Of a DNA stretch of 64,000 nucleotides, positions 24,182-35,600 are shown in pieces. The stretch's first letter is position 1. Every line of letters starts with the position of its first letter. The position numbers were made by a program, and so were the translations under genes. The notes under the pieces were generated by a model. The model did no database searches, was not told where the DNA came from, and worked only from the letters and a program-made list of their open reading frames with translations. The DNA is from Effrenium voratum (lineage: Eukaryota; Sar; Dinophyceae; Suessiales; Symbiodiniaceae): assembly GCA_963377175.1 (NCBI GenBank), contig CAUJNA010003298.1:1-64000 (forward strand). Direction: 5' to 3'.

Positions 24182-27100
24182 GTCCTGAAGACCACCGAAT
24201 GAGTGTGGAGTTTGCACTTGGTCATGAGCTGGTGATGTTTTCTTCTTGACTTCGTACAACGTCATCTTTGGGCTTCCGTGAGATAAACCCAGGACACAAA
24301 CCGTAGAACACAATGACAGGATTCTCTTTGTCCCGTGCTTAGCGAGTGCGTGTATTTCTGCCCGAGAGTGGTCTTGACGGGGGAAAGGCCTATTGTGAAC
24401 CTCGACTAGTTAGTCTTGACGTCCAATGATTCAGGACAGGCTTCCTCATGCAATTACGCGAAAACGGTGCAGGGTTTCCATTGCGCTCGACTCGCTCACG
24501 AGAAATCGTGTGTTGAATCGCCCAACTCTCCGGACCTTGTGGCAAAGTATACAGTTGTTTTAAGAGCCCTTTTCAACGTGGACCATTGGAGTCGAGGGCC
24601 AAGTGCGATGCCAATGGACACCCTTTGAAGTGACGCAGCAGTTCTGGGAATTGCCTTTGGCATCATGGAAACAATCATTTCCCACAGAGAGGGGCATCCA
24701 TTCTTCATGCGCGCGTCTTCCGCTCGCCTCTGAAAAAACAGGGGGGGGGGGGTCCAAAAAGTTGAAACCACTTTTGGACACTTTTCCAGGGGCTCTATAC
24801 AGGGGCCAATCATGCACGGGAAGATTTGTTCTTCAGCCCCCATTCATGCCCTCCCCAAACTTTGAATCAGTCAAATTGCTATGTAGTGGATAGTTTCATC
24901 CGTAAGTTACCATTTCAAGGCCCTAACCTTCGTGACAAATCACACCATGCAGTCAGCTCATAACTCTGGCCTCCCGGTCGCAAGCTGTAAGAGCACCAGC
25001 CGATGGAAGTTCCCAAGAACCAAAGCCCGAGGATCTTTGCCGTTCTTTGTGTATGCGTTGCTTTATGTTTGCTTTGTGTGCACGACAGGTGCTGGTGTGC
25101 AATCATTCTTTTGTTTTGTTTGTTGCTATCTGGGGTCTATGCAGGTGTATTTGTTGTTTTCTTCTTTAGATTGTAAGGAATTAGACACTGGTCGCTTCGT
25201 GTATTCCAAGGAGCTTTCAGGCCATCACAGGGGATTTTCGTTCTAACTTACGGCCTCTCGTTGAGGGTGGGGGGCTTACCGCCCTGCTGATTAGGCCCTC
25301 GAGATCATTTCATTCAGAAGTGTTGAGTTTCCAAGGTACGGCTTTTTTTGCTTTCGGAGTCAGGAGGCAAAAGGAAAGGCGCTGCCGTGACCAGCCTGTC
25401 CAAAGGTTGAAGGCCAGCCAAGGTCCTAGTCACAGGCAGCGCCCCCTGCGAAGTCGTGTGGTTTGATGAACCCCTCAGCTTTTGCGTGTCCGGCCAGATC
25501 AACAACGCTCTCACGATGCTGAGCTCCTGCGGCCTTGCGGGATGCACCACTCACAAGGTTGTGCTGGAACCTGAGCAGGCGATACGGGGTGGTGATGGGC
25601 GGTTTGGAGTGTGGATGGGGCGGTTTGGGGAGGGCTTAGGGGGGGAGGGTTTCGGGGTGCGCGATGCTGCGCTTTTTCATCCCGCACTCCCCTTCTGAAT
25701 GCTTTATCAAGCCTTCTTTTTGTCAGAAACTGCCCGTGGGGGATCAGGGGCAAGAGTTGGGGCATTGGGGCGCGATGCGCCAGGTTTAGGAGTTTGGTGC
25801 AGCCAAGGGACGTTGAGATGTTTTCAGGAGGAGTCGTTCTTGAGGACGAGGGCTTCAGATTCAACAGATGTTTGGGGGAGGATGTGGCTGGCGGATGGTT
25901 TTGATTTGTTAGAACCAACTAGGGTCATCCAAGTGCAACCACCGAGGTCGAGCAACACATCGTTTGGCTTCCGCAGGCTTTAGCCATTCAGACTGCTGCA
26001 ACCAACTGGAAGGAGCCTGCGCCATCTTTGCCCAAGAAGGTTGGTTCTCCGAAACCGGTGCTCCGGTCAACACGTTCCTCGTGAAAAGGGGCCTTTGCGA
26101 GTAACTCCTGACCTGAGTTGCTAGTACCCCCTGACCTTTGGGGTTTAGGGTTGTCCAGTCCAAATGGCCAACCACTGACAGCTACTCGTGCTTTGGAAGA
26201 CCATTTGGATGTATGATATTTTTGAGAGTGCCTGTTCCAGCTTGGTTTTTCAAAGGCAACCAACATTGGAGAGTCCCCAATTAGGCATAAGTCCATTTGA
26301 ATGGCACTCTCAAACTCATTGTTCGTTGGCAGGTCAGGAGTGCAACCCTAGTGTTTGCGAGACTCGATGTGAGCTCCGAAGTTGGCGGGACTTTTGGTGT
26401 CCAAAGGAAGAATAATCAACACAGGACCCACAAGATGTTTTGTGACCCGTCCACCATGTTGTTTGTTTCATTTTCGAAACACAGGCTCTGCCCAGGAAGG
26501 TCCCTGGGGGTGAGTATTTCATTTCCCACAACACTTTGAGCCTTGGCACCCCCTCCAACCTGGCAAGAGCCGGATGGACTCGGAGCGCTCCAATGAGGTC
26601 GGAGGTAGGCAACTCAGGTTTTGCTTGCTGCGTTGGAGATTGAGCCTGATGTTCTCTAGGATAGACGTCAGTTTCCACTTGATTCGACGAAGCCAATTAC
26701 AGTTGGTGCAAGTTTTCCAAGAAACACACCTGCCTTGACGCTGAGGGTTTTCTTGATTCAGCTTGGTGAACGCGGATACTGCTTTTTTTTTCCCGGAAGC
26801 ATTGCGAAGGGTTCTTCTAAAAGCGGAGCGGCTGCAAACTTCACCTGCCAACTTCTCATGTCAACTTTTCGAGAGTTATTTCACCTGCCAACTTCTCTTG
26901 CCAGCTTTTCGAGAGTTATTTCATCTGCCAACTTCTCATGCCAACTTTTCGAGAGTTACTTCACCTGCCAACTTCTCATGCCAACTTTTCGAGAGTCACT
27001 GCACCTGCCAACTTCTCATGCCAGCTTTTGGAGAGTTACTTCACCAGCCAACTTCTCATGTCAACTTTTCGGGTGTTATCTCATTATCCTAAAAACACAA

Positions 27101-30100
27101 GCTGACTTTTCTTTTCTACCTTCACATCTCGACTCTTAATTCTTCTTCTTTTTATGGCGGGGGTGGGCCCGACGGGAGCTTACGAAACGTACCCTCTGCG
27201 GAGATCGTGCGTGTCGAAGCGCTCTCGCTGTTGCGCCGTGCGAATTTGTCTTGACCTCGGCGAACCCTCTGCGGGGATCGTGCGTGTCGGATCGCTCTCG
27301 CTGTGGTCCCGTGCGAATCTGTCTTGACCCCGATGAACCCTCTGCGGGGATCGTGCGTGTCGGATCGCTCTCGCTGTGGTCCCGTGCGAATCTGTCTTGA
27401 CCGCGGCGAACCCTCTGCGGAGATCGTGCGTGTCGAAGCGCTCTCGCTGTGGCGCCGTGCGAATTTGTCTTGACCGCGGCGAAGCCTCTGCGGAGATCGT
27501 GCGTGTCGAAGCGCTCTCGCTGTGGTCCCGTGCGAATCTGTCTTGAGCCCGATGAACCCTCTGCGGGGATCGTGCGTGTCGAAGCGCTCTCGCTGTGGTC
27601 CCGCGCGAATCTGTCTTGAGCCCGATGAACCCTCTGCGGGGATCGTGCGTGTCGGATCGCTCTCGCTGTGGTCGCTGCGGCGCCGTGCGTTTTTCTTGCT
27701 CGCGAAACGGCCTTTGGAAGTTGTGTCGTGGTTTGCGCGCCTGCTTTCGCAATCCCGCGGTCGCGGGTTCGATTCCCCCCTGGTCCGCGGCAGCTGCGGC
27801 TTGAAAATCGCAGCGTTGAAGTACAAACGTAGTACGCGGAGCATGCTCCTGCAGCTCCGGCTGGAAGCTTTCGCAGTCGCGGCGTCGCAGGTTCGATTCC
27901 CCCTTGGCCCGCGCCAGCTCCGGCACGAACATCGCAAGTTTTAAGCACAAAAGTAGTACGCGGCGAGCATCCCCCCAGCTCCGCCGGAAAAGAAGAAAGA
28001 ACTCTGAGTCGAGAAGAGAAGGTAGAAAAGGAAAAGTTGGCTTGCGATTTTTAGGATAGTGAAGTAACGCCCGAAAAGTTTGCTTGCGCTTTACGATGCC
28101 GAAGAAACGCCCGAAAAGTTAGTTTGCGCTTTAGGATGGTGAAGTAACACTCGAAAATTTGGCTGGTGTTTCGGAACACTGCATTTACCTTGTGAAGTGA
28201 GATTGGGCAGTTGGCTGTTGTCATTGGCTTGTGAAGTGAGATTGGGCAGTTGGCTTTTGCGATTGGCTTGTGAAGTGAACTTGCGTAGTTGGATTGTGGA
28301 GTGATGGGCAGCTGACAAGAGCAATAGTAGCCAAAGCTTGGATGTCATGAGTGTCTCAGTAGCGGAGCTTGCCCACAGAATGTTTGCGGCTACAGTTGGT
28401 TAGGGCGACAGTGCTTCTTTGTGTGCGTGTTATGTTTCAGTTTTGGCGGGGAGCTCCATGAGTTTGCTGTCCATCCTCATTGCTGCTTGCGCGCGCATCC
28501 ATGCTCAAGGCAATCCTCCGCGCTAGTGCTGTAGAAGGCGTCATCGCTCAGATCGCATCTTCCGAAGTGCGGATTTGTATCCTTGGCGCACCAATCTTGT
28601 CAAAGCAGGTACACACAGCGGGTGGCCAGAAGATATTACCAACGTGTCGTGTTGCCATGTAGTGCGGATTTGTATCCTTGGCGCACCAATCTTGTCAAAG
28701 CAGGTACACACAGCGGGTGGCCAGAAGATATTACCAACGTGTCGTGTTGCCATGTCGCATTCTGGTCGCCGGCGACGTGCTCAGGCTGGACACTGGGCTT
28801 GCGCAGAGGCATCGTTTCGCAGTTACAAGTAGACCCCACAAGTTTAGGTTTTTTTTTTAAAACTTTTTAGGCACCCTCACTGCTCAACTTGTTCACGACA
28901 AGCCTTTAGATACCGGAGCGTGTCTTTCAGCGCGCGTAGCAGGCTGCGAATCCCTTGGATGGTCTTCCTGACGCTGAGCATTTACGAGCCGAAGCAGCAG
29001 TACATGGTCGAGACTGGCTCCATGCTGAGCTGGATGGCTCGATGAAGATGGACAAGCTTCGCTCCTTTGCAGCTGGCTTGGATGTTGCTTAGAGGGATTC
29101 CACGACTGGACAGCAGCGCACCAAGGGTCAGCTGCCTGATGCTTTGGTGGCAGCTTTGTGCCCTTCCGCCAACGCAGAGGCATGGTGTCGCCTTTGAAAA
29201 TAAACCCACAATTCGGCGATGCCTCAACTGTGTATAGATGGCTTGTTTATTTCAATGGTGTTGCGTACCTTCCCGACCTGAGGCAGGGGCATGGTTTCGA
29301 AGCTACAAGCAGACCCCACAAGTTTCGTTTTATTGCTTAGCCTTTTTGGAAACCTCAATGCTCAACTTGTTCACGACAAGCCTTTAGATGCCGGAGCGTA
29401 GCAGGCTACGAGTATCTTGGATGGTTTTTTTGACGCTGAGCATCTACGGGCTGAAGCAGATGTGCGTGGCGAGGACTGGCTGCGGTCCGAGCTGGAAAGC
29501 TCAATACCGCGGGACCAGCTTCGCTCCTTTGCAGCTGGCTTGGATGTTGCCCAGCTGCTTGATGCTTTGGTGGCAGCTTTGTGCCCTTCCGCCGACGCAA
29601 AGGCATGGTGTCGCTTTTGAAAGTATTGCCCACAAGCGGCGATGCCTCAACTGTGTGTAGACACCAGGCCTGCTTCTTCGGCGAGCAGCAGACAGACGAG
29701 TACGCAATCTGCGCACGCTGTTCGTTTGCACGAGCCAGCAAGGCTGTGCGACTCGCCATCCCCGAGCGTTGAGTCCGCAAGATTGGCATCGCATGTTCAC
29801 GCCGTCTTGGCGAGCGTAGAAGTCGAGACACGTGAGACAGTGCGCTTCAGCTGCATACAAAAAAGTACGCTTGCTGCCGGTCCGAGTTCATCTCCTTCTT
29901 CTTCTTGTTCAACTTGCCGCAGTGCGGCGCCGCCCTAGCGGAGTGTTGAGCGCAGAGCTTGACGCCTTTTTCCAACAAATCGGAATTTGATCTCCTGGCG
30001 TCGCGTAGGCGGATGTTTCCAAAGCGTGGCCAGGGAATACAACGCATGCGAAAATAATCTTTCTCGTGCTCTGTCGTGTTTGGGCAGCGCGTGTTACCTT

Positions 30101-32657
30101 GCTGGGCGAAGCCGTCTCTAGGTCGAGTTGCAGAAAAACAGATACATCGCATCATTTGCAGCCATGGCTCCTTTCGGTTCTTTGTTGTCAGAGCTGGGTT
30201 TTGAGAACGTGGATGCTTTCACGGTGCCTTTCGCAGACGTGAAGAAGAAGTACTTCCAGTGGCTTCGCCAGAACCATCCTGACAAGCAGGCCAACAGCTG
30301 CACGCCGCAGGTGGATCCGGAGCGAGTGAGAGCTGTCCTGGCAGCCTGGGACGACTTCGATTTTCGTCAAGGAGACCAGTCGTCCGCTGCCTCTTCCCGC
30401 CGTGAGGAGCCGCCCGCTGCTGGCGAAGAGGATCCATGGGGATACCGGCAAACTGGTCGCTTTCCATCGGCAAAGTCTGCTTCCAAGTCGGCATCCAGGT
30501 CATCCAAAGCCTCTACTTCTGCGCCCAACCAAGGCTGCGCCGCATCCTTCGGTGGATGTGGGACCTTGCCCTCACGCTCCACACTGCAAGAAGTTCTTCA
30601 AGAAGCACCGTGCAAAAGCTATTAGTCTAGGGTCTATCTTGATATAGGGCCTAGACTAATAGCATTTTTTCAGTGCAAAACCGTGCAAAAGCTATTCCTC
30701 TAGTGTCTATATTGATATAGGCACTGGAGGAATAGCATTTTTTCAGCGCAAAACCGTGCAAAACCGTGCAAAAGCTATTAGTCCGGTCCGTACATCTCTG
30801 TACGGACTGGAGTAATAGCATTTTGTAGCCCAAAACCGCGCAAAAACCGTGCAAAAGCTATTAGCTTAGTGCCTACATTTAGGTAGGCACTGGGCTAATA
30901 GCATTTTGTAGCCCAAAATAAACTCTCCTCCTGAAAAAGAGTTTTTTTAGGCAGCCTCGATGTCTCGTGCCAGCTGGTCGAAGCTGGGCGGAGGCAGGCT
31001 CCGGCGTGACTGCCCGGAACTGGAGCTTGGCCGCGAGCTCGGCTGAGACTGGGGCAGGGTCACGGGGTTCAGGCCCCAAGAGAAGGGGCGCGGCGTGTGG
31101 TTGGACTGCGCCTGGACACGGAAGCCAGACTGCGAGGAGGCGCGGCTGCTTGCGGGGCTGCCGGACGTGCTGCTGCCGTTGCGCAGCGTGAAGTGCTGAG
31201 GCTGCGTGGCGTCGTTCATGCCGTTGGCGGACCGGACGTCCTAGACCGTAGGCTGCGCCGCCTGCAAGGCCCACGGCCAGCCCCGGGCCAAAAGACGGCC
31301 AAGAAGATGAGGGAGTACTTGTTCTTGTACGCAGCGGAGGATCGCTGCCTGACATACTTGCGCTACTTTGCTGACTCGCCGGACTTCGATGTTGGCTGCA
31401 CCTCTTGCGGCAAGGGCGCAGAAGAATGGCCGCTAGATGGAGCTAATGGCTGCCCGCTTGAGGATGACTTGGTGGACTTCTTTGGAAAGCTGGAGCTGTG
31501 ATGGACGGCGGGCGGTCTGTGCGGCGCAGGCGGATCGAAGCGTCGCCGACTGGCTCTGCATTCCACAGCTCCTGGGCGCAGGCGGATTTTTCCCAGGCGT
31601 CCTTGAAGTTGCTTGCGCTTCCAGGGCTTTCTGCCGCACACGATTGCTGCCGACAAAAAATGTGCATTTCACATAGCATCTTGTCTTGTTTGCGAAGTGA
31701 CGTGCGAGCCACTCTGTGCTGGGCAGTTTTGCAATTAAGAACGAACTGAGGTGTGGATTTGTCTTGGCTCGGTCCTCAGAAACTTCTGCCAGCGAAGCAT
31801 GTTGAGATTATAAGCTGGGCTAGAGCATCGCTGCAACACACTCATGCTGAGTTTGAGGTGTGTGAAGCCGGACAACACCCGCAGATTGAACAACCTACGT
31901 GACATGCTTGAGATCTGTGCTCATTGAACGCTGTTGCACTTGAGTGAAGCCGAGTGAAGCCGGACAACACCAGCAGATTGAACAACCTACATGACACGCT
32001 TGAGCATTTGTGCTGCCTGCACGCTGTTGCACTTGAGTGAATCCAAGGGAAGCCGGGTGAAGCCGGACAACATCAGCAGATTGAACAACCTACATGACAT
32101 GCTTGAGCATTTGTGCTCATTGCACGCTGTTGCACTTGAGTGAAGCCAAGGGAAGCCAAGGGAAGCCGAGTGAAGCCGGACAACATCAGCAGATTGAACA
32201 ACCTACATGACATGCTTGTGCATTTGCGCTGAGACCTCGCTATGTAAGTTGCCTGCATGTCCAGGAGCTTCGCTCCAGTCTCGCTTCGCCCAGGTGGTGG
32301 TGGTTCTCCCCCGCCTCACCTTCCGCGCCACGCGCCTGGTGGTTGGTTCAAGCTAGCGCGGCAGAAGAATCAACATCGCGGTAGTGTATCTGGTCATGTT
32401 GGAGCCGCCCGAAGCATGGTATGCATCTCGAGATCCACATACCGATCCACTCGATCTACACGCGCGACATGATGAGCATGAAATTCCTCAACTTTTAGTG
32501 TCATATTTGAGCCGCTGACAAAAAGCGGAGTCTGTCTGTGCGCAGCTTGTCAGGGTAACGCACGACTAAATCACTTGATCCAAAACAACTTGCCTCTATG
32601 CTTCCGGGCCGATCGTCGTCTAGTTCTACCTGAATATGTATATGTATATATACATGA

Positions 32658-32698
<41 letters not shown>

Positions 32699-35600
32699 CT
32701 TATATCGAGTGAAGAAACCACGTCCCACCGCAACCCTTGTAAAATGCAGGGGTTTGCAGGGGTTCGAGGCGTTCGGTTGTTCCCCTTGCAAGACCAAGGG
32801 CATCCGATGGAAAGGGGCGTTGCCCCCAAGCAGCCCGTCCCCATTTTCCCTGCGAACGGCCTACCTTTTAGGACCCGGACCAAGCAGAGCCATCGTGTAA
32901 AACCGGACCCCCACAATCTGGAGGTTTCTTTGGTTTGCCTTCAAGCATCCCCCCAAAAGGACCTAAACACCCAAGAGCTGTCAATGTGTCAATATTACCG
33001 TGGTCGCACTCCAAACTTTCCCGATCTCTGGGGTATTTGTAAGGTTGTGTATGAAACCTTCAGAGTTTCCCGAGCTTCGAGTCAGGTTTTGTTAAGGTTG
33101 GAATGTGGCTGTGGGTCAAAATTAAACCACCAGGGGACCGCAGGTTTTAGTCCATGTTTCCCTTTACCAGGGTTCTATTTTGGGTAGCTATTTTTGACCC
33201 ACAGCCATGTATCGGATTTGGCTGCGAGATGGTGGAGACGTTCAGCAACAACTGCACCAACTCAGTGGAGCGCAAGCCCTACGCGAATCTCACCTCAGTG
33301 GACGAGGTGCTGGTGTGCTGCTGCTGCAGGTCCGGCCAGGGAAAGAGGTAGAATCACCTGGCTTGATAAACAGGTCCGAAGGCCCCTGGGATGACCATTG
33401 GTTGGGAAACCACTCAAAAGGATTGTATATTTCGAAATTTCCCATATGGGGAAAAGTTGCCCATGGTCATTTGGGGGCCCAGAAAATTGATCGACCCCCG
33501 CATAGGCAAAGGGGAAACCTGAAAGTGGGTGGCCTTGGTCATTTTATGCATTTGAGATCCGAGGCGCTTTTGGAGGTATGTGCGGTTGGTGTTTGTTTCG
33601 GGTGGGCTTCTGAGGTCACCTCCTCCCATCGGCTTGCATCACAACAGGAGGTGAGAGTCGCGACAGGCAAATGATAGAAATTGGTGGTTTCCTTTTGGTT
33701 TCCCTTGAAAACACCGAAAAAACAAGGGTAGCTTCACAAAAAGGCACAACCCTCTACTCTATTTTTTCTTGGGCAGTGGCGGGTGAAAAGCCTCTTGGGA
33801 CAAGCAATCGGCGAACCGGTTCGACAGAGTCTCAGAGTATGGAGCAACATATGGGTGCCAAAGAGTTTTCTTCCCCCCCCAAGCTTCTCCCCCTCAACCG
33901 CATCCGTACATTTTGTATACTGTCTATACTGAAGGTTACCCTATTTCCCCCTGAGCAGTGGAGCGGCTGGAGGCACTCTGCGAAGGCTCAATCAAAGTTT
34001 CCAGCAGTCATGGTCCATTGGGGAGGGACATAGGGAACGTGCTAAATTTCCGAACAAAGACCAGTACGACATGAGACATAGCATGGGGCAAAGAACATGA
34101 GGACCCTGACTAGCAGCTAGGAACCCTGAGCAACGTTACACACCAACTTCTTGGGCCAAGTTTGATGGAGGTGTTTGGAGGGACATACGTACCCTGGGAT
34201 CATACAATCTGATTTGCGGATACTTCCAGACAAAACCCGGTTATGTTGTGATGGTCCAACCCAAGATGGTGAGAGAACTCTTAGATTAGTTCGTCTTATT
34301 GGGATGCTTGGATAACCCCTTGAAGTGGCTGATGCCAGTGAAAAACAAACTCTTATTTCGTCTTGTTTCACACAAAGGCATGCTTGGATGGCCCATTGGA
34401 GTGGTTGATGCTGGTGAACAAAAGACTCTTTTGTTTTGTTTTGTTTCAGATTAAGGGATGCTTGGAAAACCATTGGAGTTGTTGATGCTAGTTAAAAACA
34501 AGATCTTAGATTCTTTCGTTTTGTCTCAAGCTAATGGATTACTTGCTGGTGCTCAGTAGGCAATGTTATCTCGGGGTCATTCCATTTCTCATTCCCTGCC
34601 TATCGCACCAGCAAGACTAGATTGTGTTTGGCTCCCTGGACTTTGAACTTTTTGGAAAGACCATTTTGCTGGTTGCTAAACAGTGTGTTTTGTCCAGTCC
34701 ACAATCGGAAGTGAGTTTTTTTCGATTGATTCGATGGTCCCTGTCGCGTCAGGGTATGTGTTAATCGGTGGGAGGGTCGATTGCGAAGCTCGAGTTTTGC
34801 TCGACGGATCCCGATTTTTTCTTTGAAAGGACCCGTTTTGTTTGTTCGTCCGGTTCCCCGGTGTCTTCCGGCGGAAGTTTTCGGGACTGGCCCCGGACAC
34901 GGCGCTCCGCTCCGCTCCCCCGGCGCCGAAATCCGCTCCGCTTCCCCAGGCTCGTGAACGGCTGGCTCCCCGGGGTCTGCGGCGATCAGGGCATGGTGCA
35001 GGAGATCGCCGAGGAGCTGCAGGCGAGGAGTCTCTTCAAAACCACAACAACATGGGTCTCTCTTTTTTTTGTTCGGTGTCTAAAACCAGAAACGGATTTG
35101 GGGGATATAGTTTTAAGCTTGGACTGCCAGGTCAAAACCAGAATATCAGGTTGGTATCATCAACAAAAGCAACACAAAGTACGATGGACATTTTGAACTG
35201 CACCGTTCCTCCAGACCAAAAGGAAAATCATCATGGAGTAACGTTCAGGATTAGCAACCCGTGCTCCAATGCCGAATTTCTAGTTTACATATTTTCTTGA
35301 CCGACCGTAGTGAACATGGGAGCCTGTGCGTGTTCTTCAAGGCGGGCCTTCTAGAAAACCCGGACCCGGGGAACACTTTTTTGGGTGTCGCTCAAAGTGT
35401 GGGGTTCCGCAGGAAAAAGACCGCCCTGCTGCCGCGCCTTGTTGCTTCCTGTTGACTGCATATCGACGGGTTTCTTGCGGTAGAATCGCCGAGATTGCAG
35501 AGGGATATCACCAAGCCATCGATCGAGAGATTGCATTGCACTCAGAGATGCCAAGGAGAGATGGCCCTTTAAACAAATTGAGGGCTTTTCTGCCTTTTTA

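Larger units (their letters stand above)
28875..29655. repeat. Tandem duplication of about 480 bp with conserved reading frame
   Basis: Copy 1 (about 28875-29240) and copy 2 (about 29355-29655) share CTCAACTTGTTCACGACAAG, GACGCTGAGCAT, GCAGCTGGCTTGGATG and a shared 3' half. Divergence is moderate, but one frame is conserved. Confidence 0.85.

Noticed and set aside
27749..27795. Possible tRNA gene
   Set aside because: Only a T-loop/B-box is present; no acceptor stem, D arm or anticodon arm can be folded.
27136..27948. Minus-strand ORFs of about 260 codons with GGNRTRDRG-like motifs
   Set aside because: They read the 73-bp array and tRNA-like repeat in reverse; three frames are open together.
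28480..28860. Small ORFs repeated at 28575 and 28678
   Set aside because: They are the same 93-bp direct duplication read in several frames.
30618..30902. CRISPR array interpretation of the hairpin repeats
   Set aside because: The conserved parts are inverted stem ends, not direct repeats separating unique spacers, and the genome is eukaryotic.
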